Positions 37,931-48,840 are shown, numbered from the stretch's first letter. The stretch: 64,000 nt of DNA from Bacteroidota bacterium (GCA_022708105.1 JAKIZI010000002.1:1-64000), one strand, 5' to 3'. Notes: generated by a model not told the origin, from the letters alone. Numbers and translations are program-made.

Positions 37931-39238
37931 ATGAGTTCATTTATTTTAGAAGGCGGTACTGCATTACACGGGGAAATTACACCCCAAGGAGCTAAAAATG
38001 AGGCATTGCAAGTGCTATGTGCCGTGTTACTGACGAAAGATCCTGTTGTCATTTCAAATGTGCCTGCAATTTTAGATGTACAACGATTGATTTCAATTCT
38101 CGCTTCAATGGGCGTTGAGGTTACGAAAATAGATGAGCATACCTACCGATTTCAAGCGGATAAAATAGATTTTGATTATTTGCAAACTCAAGAGTTTATT
38201 AATACCTCTGCTTCGATTCGGGCTTCTATTATGTTATTGGGTCCATTGTTAGGAAGATTTGGTAAAGCATATACCTCAAAGCCCGGTGGTGATAAGATTG
38301 GCAGACGTCCTCTGACAACCCACTTTGAGGGATTTTCCCAACTTGGGGCGATACTCAAACAACCGAATCACTATATGTTTGAATTGTCCGCTAACCCGCT
38401 TCGGGGAACTTATATTCTTCTGAATGAAGCTTCTGTTACCGGGACCGCAAATATTGTGATGGCGGCCGTGCTCGCAAAGGGAGAAACCACGATCTTTAAT
38501 GCCGCTTGTGAACCATACGTAACTCAATTATGTAAAATGCTCAACAGCATGGGAGCTGATATTTCAGGCATTGGTTCAAATTTGTTGACCATTAAAGGTG
38601 TTGAAGAATTATCGGGCTGTGAGCACAAAATCCTGCCCGATATGATTGAAATTGGTAGTTTTATAGGAATGGCTGCCATTACCCGCTCCGAAATAACAAT
38701 CCGGAATTGCGCTTTTGACCAACTTGGTATTATTCCGTACATCTTTTCTAAATTGGGTGTTCGGTTAGAACGGCAAGGAGACGATATTTATATTCCGAAA
38801 CATGAAATGTATGAAATTGATACCAATATGGATGGTTCCATCCTAACCATTTACGATGCTCCATGGCCGGGATTTACTCCGGACTTAATAAGTATCGCAT
38901 TGGTTACGGCAATTCAAGCCAAAGGAAGTGTTTTGATACATCAAAAAATGTTTGAAAGCCGACTCTTTTTTGTCGATAAACTTCAAGAAATGGGAGCTCA
39001 AATTATTTTATGTGACCCGCATCGAGCAACGGTTATAGGACTTGATCGCAAATATAATTTGAGAGGAACGACCATGGCTTCTCCCGATATCCGTGCAGGA
39101 GTAGCCCTTCTGATCGCAGCACTTTCCGCCGAAGGGGTCAGTAGAATTCAAAATGTGGAACAAATAGACCGCGGTTACGAAAATCTTGTACAACGATTGA
39201 ACCAACTCGGCGCCAACATTGAAAGAGTAGTAGGGTAA
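37931..39238 (+). CDS. murA: UDP-N-acetylglucosamine 1-carboxyvinyltransferase with Asp active site
   Basis: First committed step of peptidoglycan synthesis (enolpyruvyl transfer from PEP). The fold is EPSP-synthase-like throughout, with AKNEALQ near the N-terminus (Lys22-Asn23). The PEP-binding loop reads PGGDKIGRRP: Asp121 replaces the Cys (E. coli Cys115) that fosfomycin alkylates. Asp here is known from mycobacteria and chlamydiae and supports activity with fosfomycin resistance. Length 435 aa is normal. Confidence 0.93.
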   Translation: MSSFILEGGTALHGEITPQGAKNEALQVLCAVLLTKDPVVISNVPAILDVQRLISILASMGVEVTKIDEHTYRFQADKIDFDYLQTQEFINTSASIRASIMLLGPLLGRFGKAYTSKPGGDKIGRRPLTTHFEGFSQLGAILKQPNHYMFELSANPLRGTYILLNEASVTGTANIVMAAVLAKGETTIFNAACEPYVTQLCKMLNSMGADISGIGSNLLTIKGVEELSGCEHKILPDMIEIGSFIGMAAITRSEITIRNCAFDQLGIIPYIFSKLGVRLERQGDDIYIPKHEMYEIDTNMDGSILTIYDAPWPGFTPDLISIALVTAIQAKGSVLIHQKMFESRLFFVDKLQEMGAQIILCDPHRATVIGLDRKYNLRGTTMASPDIRAGVALLIAALSAEGVSRIQNVEQIDRGYENLVQRLNQLGANIERVVG

Positions 39239-39274
39239 GTCTGCAGAATTGGAATTTTTAAAAATGTAAATAGT

Positions 39275-39814
39275 ATGAATATAAAATTGTCAGTGGGGAT
39301 TTTGATTTTAATGAGTTTTATGTTTTATGCTTGTAACTCATCTGAATCAGGAAAAGATGCCGATAAATACTGCGATTCTGTAATTGTTATCCAAAATCGT
39401 GCTATTACACAATTAGACAGTTTTTTCCAGTCTACACGTTATAGAAATTATTCTACAACAGAGTTTTATAAAAAAGCTCAAGACGAAACTATCCGACAAA
39501 TAGAAGCACTTAAAAAATTGGGAAATTTTCATGAAGATAACACTTTACATATAGCATTATTGCATGTTTTAACAGTGACGGATCAGATGCTTAAGGAAGA
39601 AGGAAAAACTATTCTTGAATTAGATGAACAGCTGCTCATAAAATATGATAAACAGAAAGTTGATCAATTGGATAGCATTGAAAATAGTGCAATTTTGAAA
39701 ATTCAAGCCGCCCAGTTGTTTTTCGATTCGGTACAAGTACAGTTTTTAACTCAATACGGATTCGATGTGGTGGCTGACTCAACTCAATATACAGTAAAAC
39801 CTGATTTGGAATGA
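39275..39814 (+). CDS. Hypothetical lipoprotein, helical
   Basis: 179-aa lipoprotein (lipobox FYAC, Cys20). The rest is predicted almost wholly helical, with a long stretch rich in Asp, Gln and Leu (residues 30-160), such as DQLDSIENSAILKIQAAQ. No family is recognised. Its stop overlaps the start of the PHP phosphatase gene by 4 bp (ATGA), implying coupled translation. Confidence 0.65.
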   Translation: MNIKLSVGILILMSFMFYACNSSESGKDADKYCDSVIVIQNRAITQLDSFFQSTRYRNYSTTEFYKKAQDETIRQIEALKKLGNFHEDNTLHIALLHVLTVTDQMLKEEGKTILELDEQLLIKYDKQKVDQLDSIENSAILKIQAAQLFFDSVQVQFLTQYGFDVVADSTQYTVKPDLE

Positions 39815-40650
39815 AATGTAATTATCATACACACTCCACCTATTGTGATGGTAAAGAACCCATGGCTCTATTTGTCAGGAAAGCTACCGAACTTCAATTC
39901 GATCACTTGGGCTTTTCGTCCCATGCCCCTATAGATTTTAGAAATGATTTTGCTATTCGGGAAAACCATATCCCAACTTATATTCAAGAAATTGAAGATC
40001 TTAAATTGCAATTTCCTTCGGTCCAATTGTTTAAAGCACTTGAATGTGATTTTATTCCCGGAATTTCTAAGCCCTTTTCCTACTTTAAAGATAAATATTA
40101 CTTGGATTATATCATCGGAGGAGTTCATTTAGTTGGAAATAATTTAATGGAAGAACTCTGGTTTATAGATGGTTCTAAAAGAGAAATCTATGATTCGGGA
40201 TTGGAAAAATTCTTTAAGGGGGATATTAAAAAAGCAGTAACCGCCTTTTGGGAACAAACTTTTGAAATGATTGAAGTTGAAAAATTCGATATTATTGCTC
40301 ATTTGGATAAAATTAAAATGCATAATCAAAATCGATTTTTTTCAGAAGAGGAATCTTGGTATCGGGATCTCGTTTTTCATGCCCTATCTTTAATTAAGAA
40401 AAATAATATTATTGTTGAAATTAATTCCAGGGGGTTGTATAAAGGGCGTTGTGATTCTTTTTATCCATCCTCATTCGTGATAGAAAAAGCAGTGCAAATG
40501 GAGATTCCCTTTCTTATTAGCAGTGATGCACATCTTTCTTCTGAATTGCCGCTTTATTATGAAGAAGCTGTCGAAGAATTAATCAAATGCGGAGTAAAAT
40601 CTCTTATGGGCTTTCATGATGGAGTGTGGAGCGCTTATGATATATGTTGA
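39811..40650 (+). CDS. PHP-family histidinol-phosphatase-like protein
   Basis: 279-aa metal-dependent phosphoesterase of the PHP superfamily. Metal-binding motifs: the N-terminal HTHSTYCDG, Glu in ALECDF, His in GGVHLV, IIAHLDKIK and the SSDAHL motif. This set is that of HisK/HisJ-type histidinol-phosphatases, but relatives act on other phosphate esters. There are no other histidine genes nearby, so the substrate is uncertain. Confidence 0.8.
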   Translation: MKCNYHTHSTYCDGKEPMALFVRKATELQFDHLGFSSHAPIDFRNDFAIRENHIPTYIQEIEDLKLQFPSVQLFKALECDFIPGISKPFSYFKDKYYLDYIIGGVHLVGNNLMEELWFIDGSKREIYDSGLEKFFKGDIKKAVTAFWEQTFEMIEVEKFDIIAHLDKIKMHNQNRFFSEEESWYRDLVFHALSLIKKNNIIVEINSRGLYKGRCDSFYPSSFVIEKAVQMEIPFLISSDAHLSSELPLYYEEAVEELIKCGVKSLMGFHDGVWSAYDIC

Positions 40651-40678
40651 TTCTTTATTAAAAAAATATATATTTTTG
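40647..40678 (+). promoter_or_regulatory. Bacteroidota promoter, TTG-N21-TATTTTTG
   Basis: A TTG (40647-40649) lies 21 bp before TATTTTTG (40671-40678), 46 bp ahead of the PBP1A start codon. Confidence 0.55.
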
Positions 40679-40724
40679 CAGAAAACGTAATTTTTGATTC
40701 TTTATATTCTTAAAATAATAGAAA

Positions 40725-43040
40725 ATGATGAATAAATACGGAAGCCGTGTTTCAAACAAAAGCAGAGGCAAAACAGAACGCTCTAAATGGATTAAACCTT
40801 TCTGGATCTGTTATTCTGTAATATTTTCGATTCTTTTTTTGATTTTCTTCCTCATTGCACAAGGTTGGTTGGGGTTTATGCCTTCGTTTGAGGATCTCGA
40901 AAATCCGAAAACTAATCTGGCAACGGAAGTATACTCTGAAGATGGAGAATTATTGGGAAAATATTACATTGAAAACAGATCTAACTGCAAATATTCGGAA
41001 TTGTCTCCCAATCTGATTCAAGCACTCATTGCAACCGAAGATGTGCGTTTTTACACACATTCCGGGGTTGATGCACGTGCATTGGTTCGTGTTATGGGTG
41101 GATTGATGACCTTCAGTCATAAAGGAGGCGGAAGTACTATTTCACAACAATTAGCCAAAAATCTCTTTCCCCGTGACCCTAATGCCGGCCTCGGTAAATT
41201 AATTATAACAAAATTAAAAGAATGGGTAGTGGCTATTCGATTGGAACGAAGTTATTCCAAAAATGAAATCCTTGCCATGTATTTTAATACGGTGGATTTT
41301 GGGAGCAACTCACTGGGAATAAAATCTGCAGCAGCAACCTATTTCGACAAAATCCCTGCCAATCTTTCTGTTGAAGAGTCCGCTTTGCTTGTGGGAATGT
41401 TGAAAGCACCGACGAGGTATAACCCCCGCAGGAATCCGGAAAATGCTATTAATCGAAGAAATACGGTTCTGAACCAAATGAAAAAGTACGATTTTATTAC
41501 GGAACCGGTTTATGACTCCATCAAAGCAATGCCCATTGATATTTCTAAATTTTCCACCCAAACTCATATCTCCGGAAAAGCTACTTATTTTAGAGAATAT
41601 CTTAGATTGTATCTGAATAATTGGTGTAAGAACAATCCGAAAGAAGACGGAACATTGTATGATATTTATAAAGATGGATTGAAAATTTATACGACTATTA
41701 ATTCTAAAATGCAAAAATACGCTGAAGAGGCAGTATTTGAACATGTATGCGAGTATTTGCAACCAATGTTTTTTGACCATTGGAAAGGACGTAAAAATGC
41801 ACCTTTCTTCAGAATCTCCGAGGAGGAAACGGAACAGATTTTAGTCTCTGCCATGCGCCGTTCAGACCGTTATGAAATGATGAAAGCGGCCGGCCGTAGC
41901 GAAAAGGAGATCAGACAAGCATTCGACAAACCTGTAAAAATGAAAGTTTTCTCATGGAAAGGAATGAAAGATACCGTGATGACTCCAATGGATTCAATTC
42001 GTTATATGAAGTCTTTTTTGCATTGTGGTCTTATGGCGATGGATGTTAATACAGGCTATGTAAAAGCTTATGTAGGAGGTGTTAATTATAGATATTTTCA
42101 ATTTGATCATGTGAAGCTGTCTAAACGTCAAGTGGGTTCGACATTCAAACCTTATGTCTATACGGTTGCCATGCAAAACGGAGAGTATGATCCATGTACT
42201 TTAGTTCCTAATGTGCCGGTTACATTCTCTCCCGGTGATTGGGGGGTTATTGCTTCTTGGACTCCCCGAAATTCCGGTGATCATAAAGAGGGACAAATGC
42301 TTCCTTTGAAAGAAGCTCTTGCCCACTCACTTAATCAGGTGTCCGCTTTTCTAATGAAACAATACGGACCGCAGTCGGTGATTCAACTGGTACGGGCAAT
42401 GGGGATGACTAGTGAAATTCCCGAAGTGCCGGCAATATGTCTTGGCGCATGCGAACTTACATTATACGAACAAGTGGGTGCCATTAATTGCTTTCCCAAC
42501 CAAGGAGTCTATGTGGAACCTACTTTTATTACTAAAATTTGCGATAAGGAGGGAAATGTGATTAAAAGTTTTACTCCGAAGACAAATGAAGCGATTGATC
42601 AGATTACCGCTTTTAAAACGGTTCGGTTGATGCAAGGAGTAGTGGATTATGGAACCGGATGGAGTTTGCGCGGGAATAAATACCAACTCTCATTTCCGCT
42701 CGGCGGTAAAACCGGAACTACCGATAACCAATCCGATGGTTGGTTTGTGGGATATACTCCGGTGCTGACTTGTGGTGTCTGGGTCGGCTGCGAAGACAGA
42801 GCCGCTCACTTCCGTTCCATTTCATTAGGACAGGGAGCACGTACTGCCCTCCCCGTGTTTGCCCTTTTTATGAAAAAATGCTACAACGATAAAGATTTAC
42901 CGTATAGTAAAATGTTGGAAAATCCCGAAAAGTATCCTGGGATGCATTTTCAGGTTCCCCAGGCATTTACCGGAGACCCTGCTACCGGTTGCGAAAACAA
43001 AGAACAAAAACAGCAACAAAAGAAACCCGATTTTGATTAA
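40725..43040 (+). CDS. mrcA: Penicillin-binding protein 1A (bifunctional)
   Basis: Cell-wall synthase anchored by one N-terminal helix (about 26-45). Glycosyltransferase (GT51) domain: Glu105 in ATEDVRFY and [14 protein letters not shown] (135-148). Transpeptidase domain: active Ser472 in GSTFKP (Ser-x-x-Lys), SLN motif in HSLNQ, and KTGTT with Lys662. It has both activities intact and normal length (771 aa). Basic N-terminal cytoplasmic tail. A glycosyltransferase gene follows 17 bp later. Confidence 0.95.
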   Translation: MMNKYGSRVSNKSRGKTERSKWIKPFWICYSVIFSILFLIFFLIAQGWLGFMPSFEDLENPKTNLATEVYSEDGELLGKYYIENRSNCKYSELSPNLIQALIATEDVRFYTHSGVDARALVRVMGGLMTFSHKGGGSTISQQLAKNLFPRDPNAGLGKLIITKLKEWVVAIRLERSYSKNEILAMYFNTVDFGSNSLGIKSAAATYFDKIPANLSVEESALLVGMLKAPTRYNPRRNPENAINRRNTVLNQMKKYDFITEPVYDSIKAMPIDISKFSTQTHISGKATYFREYLRLYLNNWCKNNPKEDGTLYDIYKDGLKIYTTINSKMQKYAEEAVFEHVCEYLQPMFFDHWKGRKNAPFFRISEEETEQILVSAMRRSDRYEMMKAAGRSEKEIRQAFDKPVKMKVFSWKGMKDTVMTPMDSIRYMKSFLHCGLMAMDVNTGYVKAYVGGVNYRYFQFDHVKLSKRQVGSTFKPYVYTVAMQNGEYDPCTLVPNVPVTFSPGDWGVIASWTPRNSGDHKEGQMLPLKEALAHSLNQVSAFLMKQYGPQSVIQLVRAMGMTSEIPEVPAICLGACELTLYEQVGAINCFPNQGVYVEPTFITKICDKEGNVIKSFTPKTNEAIDQITAFKTVRLMQGVVDYGTGWSLRGNKYQLSFPLGGKTGTTDNQSDGWFVGYTPVLTCGVWVGCEDRAAHFRSISLGQGARTALPVFALFMKKCYNDKDLPYSKMLENPEKYPGMHFQVPQAFTGDPATGCENKEQKQQQKKPDFD

Positions 43041-43057
43041 TCATTTTTTACAATCCC

Positions 43058-43783
43058 ATGAAATTATCTATTGTTATTCCGGTTTATAATGAAGAAAAAA
43101 CGATCCACCTGATTCTTGATAAAATTTTGGCAGTGAAGTTGATTGCAGATTTTAAGAAAGAAATTATTCTAGTGAACGATTGTTCCAAAGATAGCTCCCA
43201 ACAAGCTATTGAACGCTATATCCAAGAACATCCCGAAGTGGAAATGAAGTATTTTGCTCAACCTTATAATATGGGAAAAGGGGCAGCACTCCACCGCGGA
43301 TTTGATGAAGCTTCCGGTGATTATATTATTGTGCAGGATGCCGACCTGGAATATGACCCTCAAGAATATAACCTACTTCTTAAACCCGTTGTGGATGGCT
43401 TCGCTGATGTGGTTTACGGCTCCAGATTTATGGGCGGGAAACCACATAGAATTCTCTTTTTCTGGCACTCCATTGGGAATAGATTTTTAACCAGATTATC
43501 TAATATGTTTACCAACCTGAATCTCTCGGATATGGAAACATGTTACAAACTCTTCCGTGCCGATATTATTAAGTCTATATATTTTATTGAAAACAGATTC
43601 GGCTTCGAACCCGAAGTAACCGCCAAAATTGCCCGTTTTAAAAATATTCGCATCTACGAAGTTGGGATCTCCTATTATGGAAGAACCTACGAAGAAGGAA
43701 AGAAAATAGGATGGAAAGATGGTTTTAGGGCTATTTATTCTATTTTGAAGTATAATATCTTTTCCCGCAGATACTTGAAATAA
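43058..43783 (+). CDS. Family 2 glycosyltransferase (dolichol-phosphate mannosyltransferase-like)
   Basis: 241-aa GT-A fold transferase. It has [13 protein letters not shown] at the N-terminus, the nucleotide-binding NDCSKDSS, the DxD-type DADLEYDP, and YGSRFMGG in the acceptor region. It is closest to DPM1/polyprenyl-phosphate hexosyltransferases. It lacks the membrane helices of many relatives, so it may be peripheral. It is probably co-transcribed with PBP1A; the sugar and lipid acceptor are unknown. Confidence 0.88.
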   Translation: MKLSIVIPVYNEEKTIHLILDKILAVKLIADFKKEIILVNDCSKDSSQQAIERYIQEHPEVEMKYFAQPYNMGKGAALHRGFDEASGDYIIVQDADLEYDPQEYNLLLKPVVDGFADVVYGSRFMGGKPHRILFFWHSIGNRFLTRLSNMFTNLNLSDMETCYKLFRADIIKSIYFIENRFGFEPEVTAKIARFKNIRIYEVGISYYGRTYEEGKKIGWKDGFRAIYSILKYNIFSRRYLK

Positions 43784-43891
43784 AATATTCTTAATTCAAG
43801 AAGCAGATTTACTTTGTATTATTGTGTATAATTTTTGAAAAAAATAAAGTTTCCCCATATTTACGGGTAATACTTTCAAAACCTTTTTTTG

Positions 43892-43899
43892 TATCTTTG
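43892..43899 (+). promoter_or_regulatory. Bacteroidota -7 promoter element (TATCTTTG)
   Basis: Exact TAnnTTTG, about 73 bp before the topoisomerase start; the -33 region is not clear. Confidence 0.5.
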
Positions 43900-43972
43900 C
43901 AACTTCAAAAAGAGAACCTAATTCCTTATTGTCTAAATTTAATACAGACCTTACCCCAAAATTCCCAAAAAC

Positions 43973-46720
43973 ATGGAAGACGAGAAAGATGTTATGGATG
44001 AAAAGAATCAAATTGAACCCGTAACCGGAGGAGAGCCATCGGAAGAATATAATTTACATAAAATTATCCATGTTCAAAGTATGTTTGAGAAGTGGTTTCT
44101 GGATTATGCTTCTTATGTGATTCTTGACCGTGCGTTGCCTGATGTATTTGACGGACTGAAGCCTGTGCAAAGAAGAATTCTCCATTCGATGGATGAATTG
44201 GAAGATGGTCGCTACAATAAGGTTGCCAATATCGTTGGAAATACTATGAAGTACCATCCCCACGGAGACCGCTCTATCGGGGATGCTATGGTGCAACTCG
44301 GCCAAAAAGGTCTACTGATTGATACGCAGGGAAATTGGGGAAATATTTTTACCGGCGACCCGAGTGCCGCTCCCCGTTACATAGAAGCACGCCTCACTAA
44401 ATTTGCCATCGAAGTTGTCTTTAATCCTAAAGTTACCGATTGGCAATTGTCCTACGACGGCCGAAATAAAGAACCTATTTTATTACCGGTTAAATTTCCG
44501 CTTCTCTTAGCCCAAGGCGTTGAAGGAATTGCAGTGGGATTATCTACCCAAATCTTACCCCACAATTTTTTGGAACTTATTGATGCTTCTATCGCTATTC
44601 TGGAAAAAAAAGATTTTGAACTCTATCCTGATTTTCCGACAGGTGGCGCTATCGACGTGAGTAAATATAACGACGGTGCCCGCGGAGGAAGAATTAGAAA
44701 TCGTGCCAAAATTACAATTCTTGATAAGAAAACTTTGGTGATTACCGAAATTCCTTTCGGCACCAATACTGCGAAGTTAATTAAGGAATCTAAAAAGTCA
44801 ATTACCAATGCCGTAGAAAACGGCAAACTGAAAATTAAGAAAATTGACGACAATACGGCAGAAAGTGTTAAAATTCTTCTTCATTTACAACCCGGTGTTT
44901 CTCCCGACCAAACCATTGATGCCCTTTATGCCTTTACTGACTGTGAACTTTCTTATTCGCCTAATGCTTGCGTTATTCACGACGGAAAACCGGCCTTCCT
45001 TTCAGTCAAAGATATTCTTAAAATTAATACCCGGAATACCGTCAGCATCCTTAAAAGAGAGCTCGAAATACAACTTCGCGAATTGGAAGAACAGTGGCAT
45101 TGGGTATCCTTAGAGAAGATTTTCTTTGAACAACGAATTTATAAAGAATTGGAGAAAGATACCGAAACATGGGAAAATCAAATTGTGAATATTGAAAAAG
45201 CTTTCGACCCGTATCGAAAATTACTCAAAATGGAGATTACTCGCGACATGGTGCTTAAGTTATGTGAAAAACCGGTTCGCAAAATCTCTAAATTCGATAT
45301 CAAAAAAGCGGAAGAACAACTTCTCAGCATCGAAACCGATATAGAAGAGATTCGCAACCACCTTGAACATCTTATTGGTTATACGATTCGCTATTTTACA
45401 GAACTTAAGAAAAAATACGGGAAAGGGAAAGAACGTAAAACGGAAATTAAAAATTTCGATACGATTGATGCTACGGCAGTGGCCGTCGCCAATCAAAAAT
45501 TATATGTCAATAAAAAAGAGGGCTTCGTAGGAACCAACCTGAAACGTGACGATCAAATTGAGTACGTCTGCGATTGCTCCGATATTGACGAAATTATTGT
45601 ATTTGGCGAAAATGGAAAGTTTGTAGTATCGAAAGTATCCGAAAAACAGTTTATTGGCTCCAATATTCTGTATGTTGCTGTCTTTAGAAGAAATGACGAC
45701 AGAACCATTTATAATATGGTTTATTCCGACGGTCCCAATGGAAATGCAATGGTCAAAAGATTTGCGGTTGGCGGCGTGACCCGCGATAAAGAATACGACC
45801 TGACCAAAGGAAAAAGCGGTTCCAAAGTGCTCTATTTTACCTCTAACCCCAACGGAGAGGCCGAAAAAATAAAAGTCTTCCTCAAAGCAAAACCGAAGTT
45901 GAAAAAACTACAATTCGAATTCGATTTCAGCTCTATAGCCATCAAAGGAAGAGCGTCGCAAGGAAATATTCTCTCCCGAAATGCAGTAAGAAAAATAGAA
46001 ATGAGCGAAAAAGGAATCTCGACGCTCAGCGCCATACACGTCTATTTCGATAGCACGGTTATGAAACTTAATGTCGAAGAACGGGGAACCCTGCTTGGCT
46101 CCTTTAAAAATAATGATAAGATTTTATCCGTGTATCAGTCCGGATACTACAGAACAACCGGGTATGATCTCATTACCCATTTTGAGGATAATCTAATCCT
46201 GATTCAAAAATATAACCCTCAAAAAGTTCTGACCGCCATCTATTGGAATAAAAAAGAGGAAAAATACTTTATCAAAAGATTTATCCCCGATTTCTCTGAA
46301 AAGATCATCGATTTTCTTCCCGAAGGGAAAGAATTTCACCTCATTGACGTTTCACTGGATTACCTGCCTCAAATGCAGATTAAATACCAACTGAAAAATC
46401 AGAAAGAGCTCTCCGAAGAAATTATCTCCGTGGCAGATTATGTTGATGTGATGAGTGTGAAAGCCAAAGGAAAACGCATCAATCAACCAGCCATTAAGAA
46501 GGTGAAGTTTGCTGAACCATTGCCTTATGATGAGCCCGAAGAAATTGATGAAGTTGAAGAAATCGAAGATTTAGACCAAGATAATGAAATATCGGCACCC
46601 CAATCTATTGATGAAGAGGTCGCCAAAGAGATTTTTGAAATCATTGAACCTCGTAAAGAAACTAAAAAACAACGCTCCGAGGAGGATGATTCCGGAGAAC
46701 AATTAGCCCTCTTCGACTAA
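43973..46720 (+). CDS. parC: DNA topoisomerase IV subunit A
   Basis: Type IIA topoisomerase cleavage subunit, 915 aa. Catalytic Tyr136 lies in AAPRYIEARL; the helix before it is YHPHGDRSIGDAM, with Arg in place of the Ser/Thr of gyrase. The C-terminal domain has no GyrA box, which separates it from the gyrA gene at 18.9-21.4 kb. The C-terminal 80 residues are strongly acidic. This matches the 'DNA gyrase/topoisomerase IV subunit A' that is widespread in Bacteroidota. No parE is visible in the window. Confidence 0.9.
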   Translation: MEDEKDVMDEKNQIEPVTGGEPSEEYNLHKIIHVQSMFEKWFLDYASYVILDRALPDVFDGLKPVQRRILHSMDELEDGRYNKVANIVGNTMKYHPHGDRSIGDAMVQLGQKGLLIDTQGNWGNIFTGDPSAAPRYIEARLTKFAIEVVFNPKVTDWQLSYDGRNKEPILLPVKFPLLLAQGVEGIAVGLSTQILPHNFLELIDASIAILEKKDFELYPDFPTGGAIDVSKYNDGARGGRIRNRAKITILDKKTLVITEIPFGTNTAKLIKESKKSITNAVENGKLKIKKIDDNTAESVKILLHLQPGVSPDQTIDALYAFTDCELSYSPNACVIHDGKPAFLSVKDILKINTRNTVSILKRELEIQLRELEEQWHWVSLEKIFFEQRIYKELEKDTETWENQIVNIEKAFDPYRKLLKMEITRDMVLKLCEKPVRKISKFDIKKAEEQLLSIETDIEEIRNHLEHLIGYTIRYFTELKKKYGKGKERKTEIKNFDTIDATAVAVANQKLYVNKKEGFVGTNLKRDDQIEYVCDCSDIDEIIVFGENGKFVVSKVSEKQFIGSNILYVAVFRRNDDRTIYNMVYSDGPNGNAMVKRFAVGGVTRDKEYDLTKGKSGSKVLYFTSNPNGEAEKIKVFLKAKPKLKKLQFEFDFSSIAIKGRASQGNILSRNAVRKIEMSEKGISTLSAIHVYFDSTVMKLNVEERGTLLGSFKNNDKILSVYQSGYYRTTGYDLITHFEDNLILIQKYNPQKVLTAIYWNKKEEKYFIKRFIPDFSEKIIDFLPEGKEFHLIDVSLDYLPQMQIKYQLKNQKELSEEIISVADYVDVMSVKAKGKRINQPAIKKVKFAEPLPYDEPEEIDEVEEIEDLDQDNEISAPQSIDEEVAKEIFEIIEPRKETKKQRSEEDDSGEQLALFD

Positions 46721-46766
46721 CCATTATGCTCTTTGATACCTCGTTATGATAGATTCATAATGTGCG

Positions 46767-46795
46767 TTGCTGTGATATTTTTTTTTGTATCTTTG
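46767..46795 (+). promoter_or_regulatory. Bacteroidota promoter, TTG-N18-TATCTTTG
   Basis: TTG at 46767-46769 and TATCTTTG at 46788-46795, ending 14 bp before tRNA-Leu. Good consensus fit for an RNA gene. Confidence 0.7.
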
Positions 46796-46809
46796 CAACC
46801 TCAATTTTA

Positions 46810-46896
46810 GCCCGAATGGCGGAATTGGTAGACGCGCTACATTCAGGGTGTAGTAACCGAACGGTTGTGCAAGTTCGAGTCTTGTTTCGGGCACCA
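46810..46896 (+). tRNA. tRNA-Leu(CAG), CCA encoded
   Basis: Acceptor stem GCCCGAA pairs with TTCGGGC, followed by discriminator A and an encoded CCA. The anticodon stem CTACA/TGTAG holds loop TTCAGGG, giving anticodon CAG (reads CUG Leu). A long variable arm and the T-loop GTTCGAGT confirm a class II leucine tRNA. It lies 32 bp before pgk and is probably transcribed with it. Confidence 0.95.
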
Positions 46897-46928
46897 AGCA
46901 AATGTTAATTTTTTAAATTGAATAAATT

Positions 46929-48125
46929 ATGAAATATATAGATAACGAAAATTTTAAAGGGAAAAAAGTATTAGTTCGCGTCGATTATAATGTTCCGCTC
47001 AATGATCTATTTGAAGTAACTGACGTTACCCGTATCGAAAGAACTAAAAAAACAGTAAGCAAAATTGTCAATGACGGCGGTATTGCCATCTTGATGTCTC
47101 ATCTCGGCCGTCCCAAAGGAGAAGCCAACGAAAAGTTCTCTCTCGAGCATATTATCAAACGCTCTTCCGAAGTGTTGGGCAAAAATGTGATTTTTCTCGG
47201 TGATGTCCTGAACGATGATGTTGAAAAGAAAGTCAATGCTCTGAAACCCGGCGATGTCGGACTGCTCGAAAATCTTAGATTCCACAAAGGTGAAGAAAAA
47301 GGGGACGTGGAGTTTGCCAAAGCAATTGCCCGCCTTGGAGATGTATATGTCAATGACGCTTTCGGTACCGCTCATCGTGAACATGCCTCTACTGCCACCA
47401 TCGTGAAATTTTTCCCCTCCCAAAGTTATGCCGGATATCTTCTCTATGAAGAAGTTACGAATCTCGAAAAAGTGCTGTCTAATGCAAAATCTCCATTTAC
47501 TGCAATTATTGGAGGTTCTAAAGTGTCCACCAAACTGAATATTATATTGAATCTTCTTGATCGCGTAGACAGTCTTATCATCGCAGGTGGAATGAGCTAC
47601 ACTTTCCTCCATTCGTTAGGCGTTAAAATCGGAAATTCGATTTTTGAACCCGATATGGTGGACATGGCGAAAGAGATTGTTTCCAAAGCACACTTGAAAG
47701 GCGTTGACCTCTATTTTCCTATCGATAATATTTGTGCCGACAAGTTCTCTGAAGATGCAAATACATACATTACAACCCAGAATCATATTCCCGACGGATG
47801 GGAAGGTGTTGATATCGGTCCACGAACCATTCAGAAATTTGCCCGAATAATTAAGGATTCTGAAACGATTCTTTGGAATGGCCCCGTAGGTGTGTTCGAA
47901 ATCGATAAATTTGGATTCGGAACTCAATCTATGGCACTTTGCGTTGCCGTTACGACCATGTCCGGTGCCTTTTCATTGATTGGCGGCGGCGACTCCATCG
48001 CAGCAGTGAGCAAATACGGATTGTCGAACTTTATTTCCTACATCAGTACCGGCGGCGGTGCCATGTTGGAATATCTCGAAGGAATTGAACTCCCCGGAAT
48101 CAAAGCCTTAAATGATGTCGAGTAA
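46929..48125 (+). CDS. pgk: Phosphoglycerate kinase
   Basis: Cytoplasmic glycolytic enzyme forming ATP from 1,3-bisphosphoglycerate. Motifs: RVDYNVPL (substrate binding), SHLGRPKG, DVYVNDAFGTAHREHAS, the GGSKVSTK loop, and the C-terminal GGGDSIAAV nucleotide loop. Length 398 aa is normal. The last codons overlap the start of the next gene by 14 bp, so the pair is translationally coupled. Confidence 0.97.
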   Translation: MKYIDNENFKGKKVLVRVDYNVPLNDLFEVTDVTRIERTKKTVSKIVNDGGIAILMSHLGRPKGEANEKFSLEHIIKRSSEVLGKNVIFLGDVLNDDVEKKVNALKPGDVGLLENLRFHKGEEKGDVEFAKAIARLGDVYVNDAFGTAHREHASTATIVKFFPSQSYAGYLLYEEVTNLEKVLSNAKSPFTAIIGGSKVSTKLNIILNLLDRVDSLIIAGGMSYTFLHSLGVKIGNSIFEPDMVDMAKEIVSKAHLKGVDLYFPIDNICADKFSEDANTYITTQNHIPDGWEGVDIGPRTIQKFARIIKDSETILWNGPVGVFEIDKFGFGTQSMALCVAVTTMSGAFSLIGGGDSIAAVSKYGLSNFISYISTGGGAMLEYLEGIELPGIKALNDVE

Positions 48126-48840
48126 GCCAATGACGGGACCTGCACTTTTTTTAATCCCAACGCCACTTGGAGAACAGGATTTTTCAGCCCTTTTTCCTCC
48201 CTTGAATGCAGAATTGTTGTCTTCCATTGAAGTTTTCTTCGTGGAAGATATTCGTACCGCCCGTCGTTTTTTGCTCAAATGCGGCATGAAAACGCCCATC
48301 GACAACCTTGCCTTTTTCTCTTTTAAAGATTATCGTAAAGAGGTCAATCCGTTGGATTTTTTGAGAGAGCATGCGGCAGCGGGAAAAAATATCGGATTAT
48401 TGTCCGATGCGGGAACTCCCTGCGTGGCCGATCCCGGGCATATTGTTGTTGCTGAAGCCCACAGAATCGGCATGCGTGTGGTGCCTCTTATCGGTCCCAA
48501 TTCCGTTATTTTAGCCCTAATGGCCTCCGGATTAAACGGACAAAATTTTTCCTTTAACGGCTATTTGCCGATAGACAAACAGAACCGCGAAAAGCAACTC
48601 CTTTTCCTCGAATCTCTTTTGTTGAAAAGCGGGCAAACACAAATCTTTATTGAAACGCCTTACCGCAACAATCAACTACTGCAATCGATTCTTCATACTT
48701 GTCGCCCCGATACCAAGCTGTGCGTAGCCCTCAACCTCACGACCCCGGAAGAGCAAATAATCTCCGCCACCATCTCCAAATGGAAAAAAATAAAAACGGA
48801 TTTGCACAAACAACCCGCCATCTTCCTCCTAGGGAAATAA
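48112..48840 (+). CDS. RsmI-like tetrapyrrole-methylase-fold SAM methyltransferase
   Basis: 242-aa enzyme of the tetrapyrrole-methylase fold. LIPTPLGE at the N-terminus, LLSDAGTPCVADPG and GPNSVILALMASGLNG are the SAM-binding and catalytic segments seen in RsmI (2'-O-methylation of 16S C1402). The match is to the Bacteroidota 'SAM-dependent methyltransferase' branch, which is more divergent than true RsmI, so the target is uncertain. The start ATG lies within the pgk coding region. Confidence 0.8.
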   Translation: MMSSKPMTGPALFLIPTPLGEQDFSALFPPLNAELLSSIEVFFVEDIRTARRFLLKCGMKTPIDNLAFFSFKDYRKEVNPLDFLREHAAAGKNIGLLSDAGTPCVADPGHIVVAEAHRIGMRVVPLIGPNSVILALMASGLNGQNFSFNGYLPIDKQNREKQLLFLESLLLKSGQTQIFIETPYRNNQLLQSILHTCRPDTKLCVALNLTTPEEQIISATISKWKKIKTDLHKQPAIFLLGK

